Of a stretch of DNA of 64,000 nucleotides, positions 38,055-47,400 are shown one piece after another. A program made the position numbers and the translations under genes. The notes beneath the pieces are model-generated. The model was not told the origin of the DNA. It ran no database searches and was given only the letters and a program-made list of their open reading frames with translations. The stretch comes from Acidiphilium rubrum. GTDB taxonomy: Bacteria > Pseudomonadota > Alphaproteobacteria > Acetobacterales > Acetobacteraceae. The DNA is taken from the NCBI RefSeq assembly GCF_900156265.1, contig NZ_FTNE01000008.1, positions 109,606-173,605 of the forward strand. Reading direction: 5' to 3'. Numbering within the stretch: position 1 is the first letter of the stretch; each line of letters starts with the position of its first letter.

Positions 38055-38782
38055 TCGATGAACACTTCGAACGGGGCCTCGAACACCGCCAGAAGCGCTG
38101 GCGGAAGTTGAAAGCCGGCGGGCGAGTCGGTGATCAATCCGCCATATTGCGACACATGGGCCGCGATGGCGTGCTGCTTCGCGCTCAGGTGGTCCGTGAT
38201 GTCGAGCCGATAGCCGCCGTGCCGGGCTTCGCCGACCCGATCATCACCGTCGCGCAGCCAGCCCCACACCGGGTAGGAGAGCAGGCGCAGCCGGCCGCGC
38301 GCGGCGACCGCCGCCGCCATCAGGGCCGCGGCCTGGTGATCGCAATGCGGATCGCCGTGCCAGGGGGCCACCAGGAGCGCGCAGCCGGTCGTGTGCGCGA
38401 TCATCGCGATGTTGTTGCAGGCAGTTTCGAAATCGGGCCCGGAGGCCGGCAGCCCAGTATCGGCATGGCGGAGAAAGATCAGATTGTCCGGCGGCAGACC
38501 CAGCCGCGCTACCGCATCGCGCGCTTCCGCTTCGCGGACCGCGCGCAGGCGGGCCGGTGGACACTGACGTGAGCCGGGATGCGAGGCGGCGCCGTCGGTC
38601 AGGATCACGACGATCGGGGCGTGGCCGGCTATGCAGGCGGAGGCGATGAAACCGCCGCAGCCGAGGCTCTCGTCATCGGGATGGGGGGCGAGGATCAGGG
38701 CTTTGCCGCCGTCGAGCACGGTGTGGATATCGGCTACGGGCAGCGACCGGAAACCGGCCAGGACGTCGGCGACCGTCCTCAT
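38051..38782 (-). CDS. PIG-L (LmbE) family deacetylase
   Basis: A 243-residue zinc-dependent deacetylase with metal motifs APHPDDESLGCGG near residues 32-44 and WHGDPHCDHQAAA near 143-155. Members remove N-acetyl groups from GlcNAc-containing molecules. The gene overlaps its upstream acyl-CoA dehydrogenase neighbour and its downstream methyltransferase neighbour by 4 bases each. Together with the operon's glycosyltransferase this suggests modification of an amino sugar. Confidence 0.87.
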   Translation of the reverse strand: MRTVADVLAGFRSLPVADIHTVLDGGKALILAPHPDDESLGCGGFIASACIAGHAPIVVILTDGAASHPGSRQCPPARLRAVREAEARDAVARLGLPPDNLIFLRHADTGLPASGPDFETACNNIAMIAHTTGCALLVAPWHGDPHCDHQAAALMAAAVAARGRLRLLSYPVWGWLRDGDDRVGEARHGGYRLDITDHLSAKQHAIAAHVSQYGGLITDSPAGFQLPPALLAVFEAPFEVFIE

Positions 38783-39903
38783 GCGGCCGTTGCCGATGCC
38801 GGGCCGGGGAGCGGCGCGTGGAAATAATGGCTGGCCGCTTTCACCAGGGTCTCATCCGGGGCGGGTTGGCGCAGATAGGTGGCGAGGTCGCGGCAGATGC
38901 GCTCGGCGGGATGGCCCGCGATGAATGCACCCAGCCCCAGGCTGCGCTGGGACAGCCGCATCGCGTCCAGACACGCCGATTCGACGGCCAGGCGGGCGAG
39001 GTTGACGTAGGCGACGATGGCCGCCGCGCTGTCATCTTCGAGGCAGCCGCGCAGCGCCGCCTGGTCCATCCACAACCGGGCGGTTTCATAGGCGATGAGC
39101 AGCGCCCCGAAGCGTGCCTGCTGGTGCGGGTCCTGCGCCCGGCCACGGCGGCGGATTTCATCGCGGTGAAGCGCGACCAGCGCCTTCAAACCACCAAGCG
39201 CCGCCGCGGCACTGCGCCAGGCGCCGGCGGAGAAAACCGGCTCGCGCAGGTAATCGCCCGTCTCGCCCAGCAGGGCGTCGGCCGGTACGTGGATGCCGGT
39301 CAGCTCCATGCTGCCCGTGGTCGCCGCCCGCATGCCGCTGAGTTTGATCGGACTTGGCAACACTCTGGTGCCTGGGTCCACGCTGATGATGAGCATCTGT
39401 GTGCCGCTCAGCGTCGCGGCGGTCACGAGGGCGCGGGTCGCGGTGCCTGCGCCGGAACAGAATGCCTTGGCGCCGACGAGACCATATCCATCACCTTCGC
39501 CGTGCATGGTCAGTGCGCCTTCCGGCGGGTCGGTCACCCACAAAGCGAACAAGGCACCGGCCACGGCATCGGCCGCGCACCGTCGGATCAGGGATTCGTT
39601 GCCGTAACGGCAGATGAGTTGCAGGGCATTGACATGAGCCTCGTAAAGCCGTGCGACCGGCAGGCTCGCTTCCCCCAGCAACGCCAACAATCGCAGCAAC
39701 GCCGCCGCACCGGAGGCACCATCGCCCAATCCAAGGCCGCCGAGGGTTTCGGGCAGCGGTGCGCGCAGCAGGCCCAACTGCCTCAGGCGGTGAAAACTGT
39801 CGCCGGGGAAGTCACCCGCGGCGTCGTCGGCCGCGGCCTGCTGCTGCAGCACCGGCACCATCGCGCCGACCGCCTCGCACAAGGCGGTTCGTTCACAGAG
39901 CAT
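38779..39903 (-). CDS. Acyl-CoA dehydrogenase homologue
   Basis: A 374-residue flavoprotein of the acyl-CoA dehydrogenase superfamily: an N-terminal helical domain (LCEAVGAMVPVLQQQ ... FHRLRQLGLLRAPLPETLGGLGLG), a middle beta-domain (ALWVTDPPEGAL ... GAKAFCSGAGTATRALVTA) and a C-terminal helical domain. It may act on a carrier-bound intermediate rather than in beta-oxidation, given its neighbours. I chose the ATG at 39901-39903, which overlaps the glycosyltransferase end by 11 bases and has AGGA about 9 bases upstream; an ATG three codons earlier is the alternative. Confidence 0.8.
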   Translation of the reverse strand: MLCERTALCEAVGAMVPVLQQQAAADDAAGDFPGDSFHRLRQLGLLRAPLPETLGGLGLGDGASGAAALLRLLALLGEASLPVARLYEAHVNALQLICRYGNESLIRRCAADAVAGALFALWVTDPPEGALTMHGEGDGYGLVGAKAFCSGAGTATRALVTAATLSGTQMLIISVDPGTRVLPSPIKLSGMRAATTGSMELTGIHVPADALLGETGDYLREPVFSAGAWRSAAAALGGLKALVALHRDEIRRRGRAQDPHQQARFGALLIAYETARLWMDQAALRGCLEDDSAAAIVAYVNLARLAVESACLDAMRLSQRSLGLGAFIAGHPAERICRDLATYLRQPAPDETLVKAASHYFHAPLPGPASATAA

Positions 39904-40999
39904 GGCGCACATCCTGCCAATCGAGGCGCTCGCGGCACTGCACCTTGGCCGCACGCAGATGGTCGCGCAACGCCAATGCCTGGCGGGTTTCGCGCGCGAG
40001 GTCGAGGAAGGCGACCCGTCGGCGTCGCAGCATCGGACTTGCGCGCTGGATGGTATCCCACGCCGTGCCAAAATGTGGCGCGTGGCGTGCGGTGGACACA
40101 ATGTCCGGTAGGACCAGCAAATCCGTCGCGACGCGGTCGATCGGCTCGTCGATGATGTCGCCAAGCCGGAGACGGCGCAGGCGCGCGCGGGTCAGAACCC
40201 GCCGATAGGCATCGACCGTCGGTTCGAGCATGTCATCGGTCAGCCGATCCTGTGATTGCAGGCGGCGCCTCATGGTTTCGGCCATGCCACCGGATGCGCG
40301 GCCGTGCAGCCGACCGGAGACCCGAACCTGGATGTGGGGCGCGTGACGGATCTTGGCGTCGAGCCCTGCTAGTCTTGCAATCAGCGCGCGGTCCTCACCG
40401 GAGACGACACGCGGCACCCCGCCGGCCCGGCGCAGCAGCGATGCCCGCGCCGCGATGCTCGCACCGGAATGCTGCTGATGCCGCGGCCATGGATCGAACG
40501 GATCAGGATCGACCATCGCGGCGACTTCGTCCTGTACGTTGAGAAGCAGGGCCTCGCGCAGCGCGTCGAACGCGAGACGCCTGCGGTCTTCGCCGCAGCC
40601 CGCAGGGTCGATCACCGCCATGCCGCAAACACAATCCACGCCATTGGCGATCTCGGCGAGGTTGTCGGCAATCCATGTGACAGGCACGACGGAATCGGCA
40701 TCCGTGGTCAGAACGACCCCGTCGGCGGCGACGCCGAGTGCATGATCGATGGTGCGGCGACGCGCCTCGCCGGCGGTGGCTTCATGATCGTCCAACTGAC
40801 ATTCCACGATCTGGATGGAGGCATGAAACTGTTTTGCTGTTTGACAGATCGCTCGACTGTCATCGGTACAGTTGTTCAGCAGCAGAACGATTTTATCGGC
40901 GGGACTTGTCTGGGCGACCAGCGCATCGAGGCACGAATTGAGGTGAAATTCCTCGTTACGGACAGGGACGGCGACGATGGTTGGTTCGTTCGGAGACAT
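39893..40999 (-). CDS. Family 2 glycosyltransferase
   Basis: A 368-residue cytosolic GT-A glycosyltransferase: IVAVPVRNEEFHLNSCLDAL at the N-terminus, LLNNCTDDSRA, and the metal/nucleotide motif LTTDADSVVP. The C-terminal 120 residues are Arg-rich and helical. As the first gene of the five-gene operon it probably sets the sugar framework on which the deacetylase and methyltransferase act. Its start lies near TTGACA at about 41015, too close to be its promoter, so the transcription start is uncertain. Confidence 0.83.
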   Translation of the reverse strand: MSPNEPTIVAVPVRNEEFHLNSCLDALVAQTSPADKIVLLLNNCTDDSRAICQTAKQFHASIQIVECQLDDHEATAGEARRRTIDHALGVAADGVVLTTDADSVVPVTWIADNLAEIANGVDCVCGMAVIDPAGCGEDRRRLAFDALREALLLNVQDEVAAMVDPDPFDPWPRHQQHSGASIAARASLLRRAGGVPRVVSGEDRALIARLAGLDAKIRHAPHIQVRVSGRLHGRASGGMAETMRRRLQSQDRLTDDMLEPTVDAYRRVLTRARLRRLRLGDIIDEPIDRVATDLLVLPDIVSTARHAPHFGTAWDTIQRASPMLRRRRVAFLDLARETRQALALRDHLRAAKVQCRERLDWQDVRHAL

Positions 41000-41272
41000 G
41001 AAAGCGAAATTGTCAAATTTACGTGCGCTTTCAATAAAGCCAGGATTTCTTGCAGGAATTTAAACAGTACGAGATGTGAAGACGTTACGGATCGCGGCCG
41101 ATCCGGTTCGACCGGGCTAAGGCGTGTTCGTTTTTGAAAGACACGATAATGGCGGGTCACACCCCACGCATGGGGCAACATCCTCCAGTAACCCCTGCGT
41201 CGTGATGGCCCGATTGATCTTGCCGCCCCGTGTCGCCATCTGACGCGGGCGACAAGAGAGGGAGTGACCGAG

Positions 41273-42163
41273 ATGGACCGTTCTTATGCCGATCGCCTGC
41301 GTCTCGATGGACGAGCAGCAGTCGTGACCGGTGCGGCGCGTGGGATCGGGCGGGCAGCGGCGATAGTGCTGGCCAGCGCTGGCGCGGATATTGTGGGTAT
41401 CGATATTGCGGGCCCCGTCAGTCAGACACTCGAGGTGAACGTGGCAACGCCGGACGACCTGGCTCAAACCGGCGCTTCCGTCAGCGCAATGGGCCGGGCA
41501 TTTCTTGCTCTGACCGCGGATCAGCGCGACCTCGCCGCTTTACGCCGATGTGCTGACGAGGCGTGCGCACGGTTCGGCGGGATCGATATCCTGTTTGCCA
41601 ATGCCGGCATCCAGGCATTCAAGCCTCTCCTCGAAATGGCGGACGCTGACTGGCATGACCAGATCGACGTCAATCTCACGGGTACGGCCAATGCAATTCG
41701 CGCCTTTGCGCCGGGGATCGTCGCCCATGCCGCGCAACACGGTGGTGGAAGGATCATCGTGTCCTCCTCGACGCAAGGGCGGCACGGAACAAAGTTCGGC
41801 GCCGCGTACTCCGCTTCGAAGTGGGGGATCATCGGGTTGATGAAATCCGCCGCTCTCGAACTCGGCGCCCATGGCGTCACCGTCAATGCTGTTATCCCGG
41901 GGCTGATCGACACGCCGCTGACACGACATGAAAGCCGCTATGCCCAGGCATTGCAGGAGGCGGGCAAAGTGCCGAGCGGCAATGTTGCCGCGGATGAAGC
42001 GAGCGCGCGCGATGGGTTGATTGCGAAGACACCGCTTGGCGTTCCGTGGATTGACCCCGACGATGTCGCTCCAGTGATCGCGTTTCTGGCATCGGACGCG
42101 GCCCGGATGATCAGTGGCGCGACATTCGACGTGACGGGTGGGGACAGCGCACATTATCAATAG
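41273..42163 (+). CDS. Short-chain dehydrogenase/reductase (mycofactocin-coupled-like insertion)
   Basis: A 296-residue NAD(P)-dependent oxidoreductase with TGAARGIGRA, NAG (FANAGIQ), the Ser of IIVSSSTQGR and YxxxK in YSASK. Between strand 2 and helix 3 there is an insertion (TLEVNVATPDDLAQTGASVSA), placing it near carveol-dehydrogenase/mycofactocin-associated SDRs; no mycofactocin genes are nearby. I chose ATG 41273 (AGGGAG 8 bases upstream); a GTG at 41264 would add three residues. Substrate unknown. Confidence 0.85.
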   Translation: MDRSYADRLRLDGRAAVVTGAARGIGRAAAIVLASAGADIVGIDIAGPVSQTLEVNVATPDDLAQTGASVSAMGRAFLALTADQRDLAALRRCADEACARFGGIDILFANAGIQAFKPLLEMADADWHDQIDVNLTGTANAIRAFAPGIVAHAAQHGGGRIIVSSSTQGRHGTKFGAAYSASKWGIIGLMKSAALELGAHGVTVNAVIPGLIDTPLTRHESRYAQALQEAGKVPSGNVAADEASARDGLIAKTPLGVPWIDPDDVAPVIAFLASDAARMISGATFDVTGGDSAHYQ

Positions 42164-42369
42164 GTACAACGTGCCGAATGCTTGAAAATGACCTGCCACC
42201 TTTTTGGCTGCGCCATTCAGACATTGTATTTGCCCCGACGGTCAGGCCCTGATTCGCCATGACGTTTGAATCAACCGAGAGCAAGATGACGACCGAGGGG
42301 TGGACGCAGCCGCGCTGCGCGGTGCGGTCCGCCGCCCGGCAGCGCGCCGGTATCGCCGCTCGCCCCGGA

Positions 42370-42786
42370 TCAGATGCCGCTTGATGCACCGGCCGGGGCG
42401 GTTTCGGCGTGGGGTTGGAGCAACGCATCGATCCGGGTCAGCAGCTCGGCGAAGGAGAACGGCTTGATCAGGTAGTCGTCGCCCCCTGCCTGCAGGCCCT
42501 GAACCCAATCGGAGAGTTCGCCCTGCCCCGACAGAAACAGGGCTGGAACGGTGCGGCCGGTCGCGCGCACGGCTTTCAGGATGTCCACACCATCGATGTC
42601 ATCGCCAAGCTGGCGGTCCAGGATGATGAGGCCATGGCTGCCGCCGAGGGCATCGGCCATTCCATCCTTACCGCTGGAGGCCCAACTCACGTCATGTCCA
42701 GCCTCGGACAGGGCGGTGACCAGGAAACGACCGACATCGGGATCATCCTCGACGATGAGAATCTGCGTCTTGGTCGTTAAAGCCAT
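42370..42786 (-). CDS. Single-domain (receiver-only) response regulator
   Basis: A 138-residue protein consisting only of a receiver domain: acidic pair (IVEDDPDVG), phospho-acceptor Asp in LIILDRQLGDD, Ser of LFLSGQGE and Lys of LIKPFSF. The receiver resembles those of OmpR-type regulators but the frame stops soon after (PHAETAPAGASSGI), with no DNA-binding domain in the following 130 bases in any frame I could follow. It may act by protein-protein contact or be a truncated regulator. No kinase is adjacent. Confidence 0.78.
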   Translation of the reverse strand: MALTTKTQILIVEDDPDVGRFLVTALSEAGHDVSWASSGKDGMADALGGSHGLIILDRQLGDDIDGVDILKAVRATGRTVPALFLSGQGELSDWVQGLQAGGDDYLIKPFSFAELLTRIDALLQPHAETAPAGASSGI

Positions 42787-43218
42787 AGCGCTGCTCCTTG
42801 TGCATCTGAGAGTATATCCGTACCTGACTGCCGGATCCACGAATCGAGCGGCAAATCATGAGCGGCTGTTTACGTGACGACCATGATCCAGGATACCATT
42901 TCCTGTATCGTCCCAACAGCATCGTTGCGCGGCCCCCATTAATCACAAGTCGGTCAGCAAGACGACGATTTGCTCGGCGCATCTTTGTGGGCGCGATATC
43001 ATTCCGGCACGACACGGGACGGCCGCAGTTTTGATCGACACACCCTTCAAACCATCCGGTTGACGGCGGTAGGGCGCGTGCGCGGCGGCGGGGTGTGCAC
43101 CAACGATCGCATATATCACCGACTGCTGAGCAACCGCGTTGCAAGACCCCAGCGGGCCCGGGACGGTGAATATATTTCGCCAGTACCGGCTAAAAACCGT
43201 GTCACTCATTGAAAATGA
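42787..43218. other. Gene-poor intergenic region
   Basis: About 430 bases without a convincing gene on either strand. There are short random reading frames, several GC-rich stretches and TATAT-containing patches near 43110-43180, but no clear operator or RNA structure that I could identify. Confidence 0.5.
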
Positions 43219-43293
<75 letters not shown>

Positions 43294-43340
43294 CACGCGC
43301 CCGCTATAGCGAGGCCGGGCCGCCGTCGCAAGCCGGTGCC

Positions 43341-44567
43341 TCAGGCCGCCGCAACCGCGCTTTCGCCGGACAGGATCTGCTTCAGCGCCCCCACCAGATC
43401 ATCCATCATCGCCTCGGTATGCTTCGGCCCGGGCGTGAAGCGCAGGCGCTCGGTGCCGGCCGGCACGGTCGGATAATTGATCGGGGTCGCATACATGCCG
43501 AACTCACGGATCAGCCGCATCGAAACCTCGGTCGCCCGCGCCGCATTGCCGATCATCAGCGGCACGATATGGCTCTCCGAATGCAGGCGCGGCAGCCCGG
43601 CGGCATCGAACTTCGCCTTCAGCATCGTCGCCCGCTCAAACAGCGTATCACGCCGCGCCTGATCGACCTTCAACCGGCGGATCGAGGCGAGCGCCGCGGC
43701 CACGGTCGGCGGCGGCAGGGCGGTCGTGAAAATAAACCCCGCCGCGGTCGAACGGATGTAGTCGATCACGCTGGAATCCCCCGCCACATAACCGCCGTGG
43801 CAGCCATAGGCCTTCGCCAGCGTGCCCTCGATAATGGTCAGCCGGTGCGCCACACCATCCCGCTCGGAGACGCCGCCGCCATGCGGCCCATACATCCCAA
43901 CCGCATGCACCTCGTCCAAATACGTGATCGCGTTATATTTGTCGGCCAGATCACAGATCGCCCCGATCGGCGCGATATCGCCATCCATCGAATACACGCT
44001 CTCGAACGCGACCATCTTCGGCGCATCGACCGGGGCTGCCGCGAGGAGCCGCTCCAGATCGGCGAGATCATTGTGCTTGAACACATGTACGGTCGAGGTC
44101 TTGCCGCCCTTGATGCCGACGATCATCGAATTATGGTTCTGCGCGTCGGAAAACACATGCCAGTCGGGCAGCGCGTTCAATACGGACCCCAGCGTCGCCT
44201 GGTTCGACACATAGCCCGAAGTGAACAGCAGCGCCGCGTCCTTGCCATGCAGCGCCGCCAGTTCGGCCTCCAGCGCCACATGGATCGGCGACGAGCCGGC
44301 GATATTGCGCGTCCCGCCCGCCCCGGCGCCCATGGTCCGCGCCGCCTCGATCGAAGCCTCGATCACCTCGGGGTCGGTGCCCATCGCCAAATAGTCGTTC
44401 GAGGACCAGACCAGAATATCCTCGGTCCTGCCCTCCATCGTCACCCGATAATACGGAAACCGATCCGCCAGTTTTTCCAGCGCGACGAACCGCCGATACC
44501 GCCCGGCCGCGCGGATTTCCGCCAGCGCCTTGTCACATTGCGCGATAAACTTGTGGTCGCGGTTCAT
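43341..44567 (-). CDS. hemA: 5-aminolevulinate synthase
   Basis: A 408-residue PLP enzyme that condenses glycine and succinyl-CoA to 5-aminolevulinate, the first step of tetrapyrrole synthesis in alphaproteobacteria (Shemin pathway). It contains the glycine-rich cofactor region (NDYLAMG ... [17 protein letters not shown]), [30 protein letters not shown] and the PLP Lys (K252) in [13 protein letters not shown]. Length is standard. The 167-base gap upstream, shared with thyX, has TTGACG about 115 bases before the start on this strand, a possible -35. The tRNA-Thr gene follows. Confidence 0.96.
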   Translation of the reverse strand: MNRDHKFIAQCDKALAEIRAAGRYRRFVALEKLADRFPYYRVTMEGRTEDILVWSSNDYLAMGTDPEVIEASIEAARTMGAGAGGTRNIAGSSPIHVALEAELAALHGKDAALLFTSGYVSNQATLGSVLNALPDWHVFSDAQNHNSMIVGIKGGKTSTVHVFKHNDLADLERLLAAAPVDAPKMVAFESVYSMDGDIAPIGAICDLADKYNAITYLDEVHAVGMYGPHGGGVSERDGVAHRLTIIEGTLAKAYGCHGGYVAGDSSVIDYIRSTAAGFIFTTALPPPTVAAALASIRRLKVDQARRDTLFERATMLKAKFDAAGLPRLHSESHIVPLMIGNAARATEVSMRLIREFGMYATPINYPTVPAGTERLRFTPGPKHTEAMMDDLVGALKQILSGESAVAAA

Positions 44568-44734
44568 GTCCTGCTCCTGGCCGCCCCAAAACGCCGGCGC
44601 GGTTCGATGTGATATCCTATTGGCCGAAACGGCAACACGATATTGCGCGGATGTCAGGCGGTGCCGTCAAGGGGATATATTCCATTCCGACAGTTTTTTA
44701 CCGCTGTGCCGATCACATCGGAGCTATGCGCGGC

Positions 44735-45655
44735 TCAACGGTGCAAGACGCTCATCATTTCGCCCCATTCGCGCTTCGACAACCCCGAACTCGCCTGATC
44801 GACCGCCTCGCCCGCCAGCATCCGCCGCAGGATCGCCAGCATCGTCGCGGAAAAACTCACCGCCCCCAGCCGATACTCCTCGAACGCGCGGCAACTCGCC
44901 GGCACCCACGCCCGCGTCATCGCCAGCATCGCATCGGCGTAAACCCGGATTTCATACTGCGCATGAGAATCCGCCCGTAGCGACAGGAAATGAAACAGAT
45001 TATGCAGATCGGTCTTCCAATACCATTGCGTATAGGCATTCAGCGTCAAATTCATCCGTGCCAGCTCGCGCGCGAGCCCCCGCCGGTCCGGGTCCGCCTC
45101 GGCCTCGTTCAACATATACTCGTAATGCGAATAATTACGGTCGGCGTCCTCACGCAGCAAAGCCAGCACCGCCGCAGCCTCATCGCCCTCGAGCACATCG
45201 CCCCGCCCCTGCCGGTTGCTGGCCGATTGCGCCGCCAGATGCTCCGGCGCCGGGATATAGAACTCCCGGTCCATCACCGAATACCGGGCGGAATACTCGT
45301 TCACATTCGCGGTCCGATGCCGGATCCACTGCCGCGCCACGAAAATCGGCAGCTTCACATGAAACTTGATCTCGCACATCTCGAACGGCGTGGAATGCCG
45401 ATGGCGCATCAAATAGCGGATCAGCCCCTCGTCCTCGCTCACCTTGCGCGTGCCCCGCCCATACGAAACCCGCGCCGCCTGCACCACGGCCGCATCGTCG
45501 CCCATGTAATCGATCACGCGCACAAAGCCATGATCGAGCACCGGCACGGGCGTGAACAGCAGCGCCTCCAGCGCGGGCACGGTGGCGCGCCTGGTCGGCG
45601 CGTTCTGGTCGCGCGCCGCGGCAATCTCGGCCTGGTCGAATTCGGTGAGGTTCAT
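44735..45655 (-). CDS. thyX: Flavin-dependent thymidylate synthase (ThyX)
   Basis: A 306-residue enzyme making dTMP from dUMP with FAD, NADPH and methylene-THF. It has the ThyX signature [11 protein letters not shown] in [19 protein letters not shown] and conserved [17 protein letters not shown] at the N-terminus. Use of ThyX implies no need for a ThyA/DHFR cycle. It is divergent from ssrA. Confidence 0.95.
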   Translation of the reverse strand: MNLTEFDQAEIAAARDQNAPTRRATVPALEALLFTPVPVLDHGFVRVIDYMGDDAAVVQAARVSYGRGTRKVSEDEGLIRYLMRHRHSTPFEMCEIKFHVKLPIFVARQWIRHRTANVNEYSARYSVMDREFYIPAPEHLAAQSASNRQGRGDVLEGDEAAAVLALLREDADRNYSHYEYMLNEAEADPDRRGLARELARMNLTLNAYTQWYWKTDLHNLFHFLSLRADSHAQYEIRVYADAMLAMTRAWVPASCRAFEEYRLGAVSFSATMLAILRRMLAGEAVDQASSGLSKREWGEMMSVLHR

Positions 45656-45691
45656 CGGGGTCCCTTTCGCAGGGCGCTCATATCGCCTATA

Positions 45692-45995
45692 TAGGTCGAG
45701 CCGGGCAACCGGCTATGGCGATAAACGGTGCGTGGAATAAGTGTTGTGGACCCGGGGGCAGTACCCGGCGCCTCCACCAAATTCTGGCTTTGGGGCAAAC
45801 TCCGCCCTCCGAGGCAGATCATGGGGGTGAAACAGGCTCGACACGCACGGTAAAGACCCATCTTTCGCTCGGCATTGTACCGCCGTTATCGGGCTATATC
45901 ACAAGTGCCAACGATAATTTCGAGGCATTCGCTGTCGCTGCATAAGCGATAAGCGCGGTTCGGGGGGCACCGGGCAACAGAAGCCCCCCACTGTT
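45692..45995 (+). ncRNA. ssrA: tmRNA, circularly permuted two-piece (tag ANDNFEAFAVAA)
   Basis: The acceptor piece comes first and ends in CGCCTCCACCA with CCA at 45777-45779. After about 43 removed bases the coding piece starts GGGGGTG at 45823, which pairs with CGCCTCC across the gap to form a 7-bp acceptor stem. The tag frame starts at the GCC resume codon (45907) and reads ANDNFEAFAVAA then TAA (45943-45945). This gene order, typical of alphaproteobacteria, yields two RNAs held by base pairing. tmRNA rescues stalled ribosomes and tags nascent chains. The exact 5' and 3' ends are estimates. Confidence 0.93.
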
Positions 45996-46035
45996 CCCAC
46001 ATGCAAAGCCTCAATCCGCGCCCGCAACCGCGCAT

Positions 46036-46061
46036 AAAAAAAGGCCGGTCTTTGACCGGCC
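46036..46061 (-). terminator. Intrinsic terminator (minus strand)
   Basis: An 8-bp hairpin GGCCGGTC / GACCGGCC (46043-46061, loop TTT) is preceded on the plus strand by seven As (46036-46042), so on the minus strand it reads stem followed by seven Ts. It could end transcripts of the gene at 46287-46703 or a small RNA from the 46060-46280 region, and lies about 40 bases beyond the 3' end of ssrA. Confidence 0.75.
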
Positions 46062-46286
46062 GGCATCATTCTGATGCAATAAAGAGGCTCCCTAAACTTG
46101 GCGGCTGGCACCGCTGAAAATTTTGTAGGTCAGTTGCGACCTGCCGAATTCCCGTAAGCGCCACACCTGATAAATGGCGGATTTTTGACAATCGAGCAAG
46201 ACCCTTTCGTGTCGTACCGGGGGTATTGAAAGAAAAAATGTATTACAAACGGATATGACCGCGCTAATTTCTGATACATTCGCGTT

Positions 46287-46703
46287 TCACCCGAACCGGC
46301 CGAGCACCGCGAACCCCAGAATCAGCACCCCGAGCAGCACATCGACCGCTACCAACCGGGTCAACCGCCGCACCGCGACGGCCATCGCCAGCGGATCAGC
46401 GGCAGACTCGGCGTCGCGCACCAGCAGCACCCCGCCGAACCACGCGATCAGCAGCACGATCGCCATGGCCAGCCCCGCCGTCTGCATCGCATTGATCGCC
46501 CAGGGCCATCCCGCCGGCCCGCCATATTGCACCAACGCCAGCCCCCACCCGGACAGCAGCGACACCGGCATGATCATCAGGCACCACCGCAACAGCCGCA
46601 AAGCCGGCGGGCCGATCAACAAATACCCCGCCAAAAACCCGGTCCACCCGGCAAATGCCAGCAAATGCACCGCCAGCACCGCCGAAACGGCATCATAATT
46701 CAT
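46287..46703 (-). CDS. Four-helix membrane protein (CopD/DUF2269-like)
   Basis: A 138-residue integral membrane protein with four hydrophobic helices (AVLAVHLLAFAGWTGFLAGYLLIG; CLMIMPVSLLSGWGLALV; AGLAMAIVLLIAWFGGVLL; LVAVDVLLGVLILGFAVL). His in the first helix and the pattern resemble CopD or DUF2269-type proteins, but similarity is general. The gene overlaps the ParA-like gene by 4 bases, so the two are likely co-translated. Function unknown. Confidence 0.7.
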   Translation of the reverse strand: MNYDAVSAVLAVHLLAFAGWTGFLAGYLLIGPPALRLLRWCLMIMPVSLLSGWGLALVQYGGPAGWPWAINAMQTAGLAMAIVLLIAWFGGVLLVRDAESAADPLAMAVAVRRLTRLVAVDVLLGVLILGFAVLGRFG

Positions 46704-47338
46704 GCCGCCGCGCCCAGCAGCGCCACAACCCGCGCCGCCAGCGCGCCAATTTCGATCCCCGCGACGCTCGCCGGCGCCGATTCCGCCACGCCCAGCCCCT
46801 CGGCGAACGCATTGGCATAACCCGCCCGATTACCCAGCGCCTCATCAAGCAGCACCAGCCGCCGCGCCGCGATCTCCGCCTCCAACCGCCGCCGCAGCTT
46901 CGATGCCGCGGCCGCCCGGTTGAACACCAGCGCCACCGGGCGCCGCTCCTCCGCCGCCAGTTTCAGCGTCCCCTCCGCCGCCCATAAATCGGGTGGCGTC
47001 GGGTTCATCGGGACCAGCACCAGATCCGCCCCCCGGATCGCCCGCCGCGCGTCGGAATCGAGCACCGGCGGCGTATCGATCAGCACGATGTCATGATCGC
47101 GCTTCAACCCATCGAGCGCCGCCGCCAACCGCCAGCCTGAAACGGTCTCGACCGTCACAGCCGCCGCCGCCTTCGGGTTCGCCGCCCGCAGCCGTCCCCA
47201 GGCGGTCAGCGAGGCCTGCGGATCGATATCCAGCACCGCCACCCGCCGCCCCGGCGCCAACGCCACCGCCAGCTGGGCCGCCAGCATGGTCTTGCCCGCG
47301 CCGCCCTTTTGCTGCGCCACCGCGATCACTTTCACCAT
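46700..47338 (-). CDS. ParA/MinD-family ATPase
   Basis: A 212-residue ATPase with a deviant Walker A near the N-terminus (QQKGGAGKTMLAAQLA), LDIDPQASLTAWG and LIDTPPVLD. Such orphan ParA proteins position chemoreceptor arrays, carboxysomes, plasmids or cell-division factors. No parB-like gene or centromere repeat is nearby, so it is probably not the main chromosomal partition ATPase. It is divergent from the NAD(P)HX repair gene and upstream of the membrane protein. Confidence 0.83.
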   Translation of the reverse strand: MVKVIAVAQQKGGAGKTMLAAQLAVALAPGRRVAVLDIDPQASLTAWGRLRAANPKAAAAVTVETVSGWRLAAALDGLKRDHDIVLIDTPPVLDSDARRAIRGADLVLVPMNPTPPDLWAAEGTLKLAAEERRPVALVFNRAAAASKLRRRLEAEIAARRLVLLDEALGNRAGYANAFAEGLGVAESAPASVAGIEIGALAARVVALLGAAA

Positions 47339-47400
47339 CCAAGCCTCCGGTTTCGCATTATGCCTAGCAAATCCCGGCGCGCCTGTCCCACATATCCACC

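Noticed and set aside
41004..41260. Possible gene or RNA in the gap before the SDR gene
   Set aside because: Short frames only, with no promoter, terminator or RNA motif that I could defend.
46255..46698. 147-codon plus-strand frame opposite the membrane protein
   Set aside because: Ser/Thr/Pro-rich mirror of the hydrophobic minus-strand gene, which has a clear four-helix pattern and a coupled neighbour.
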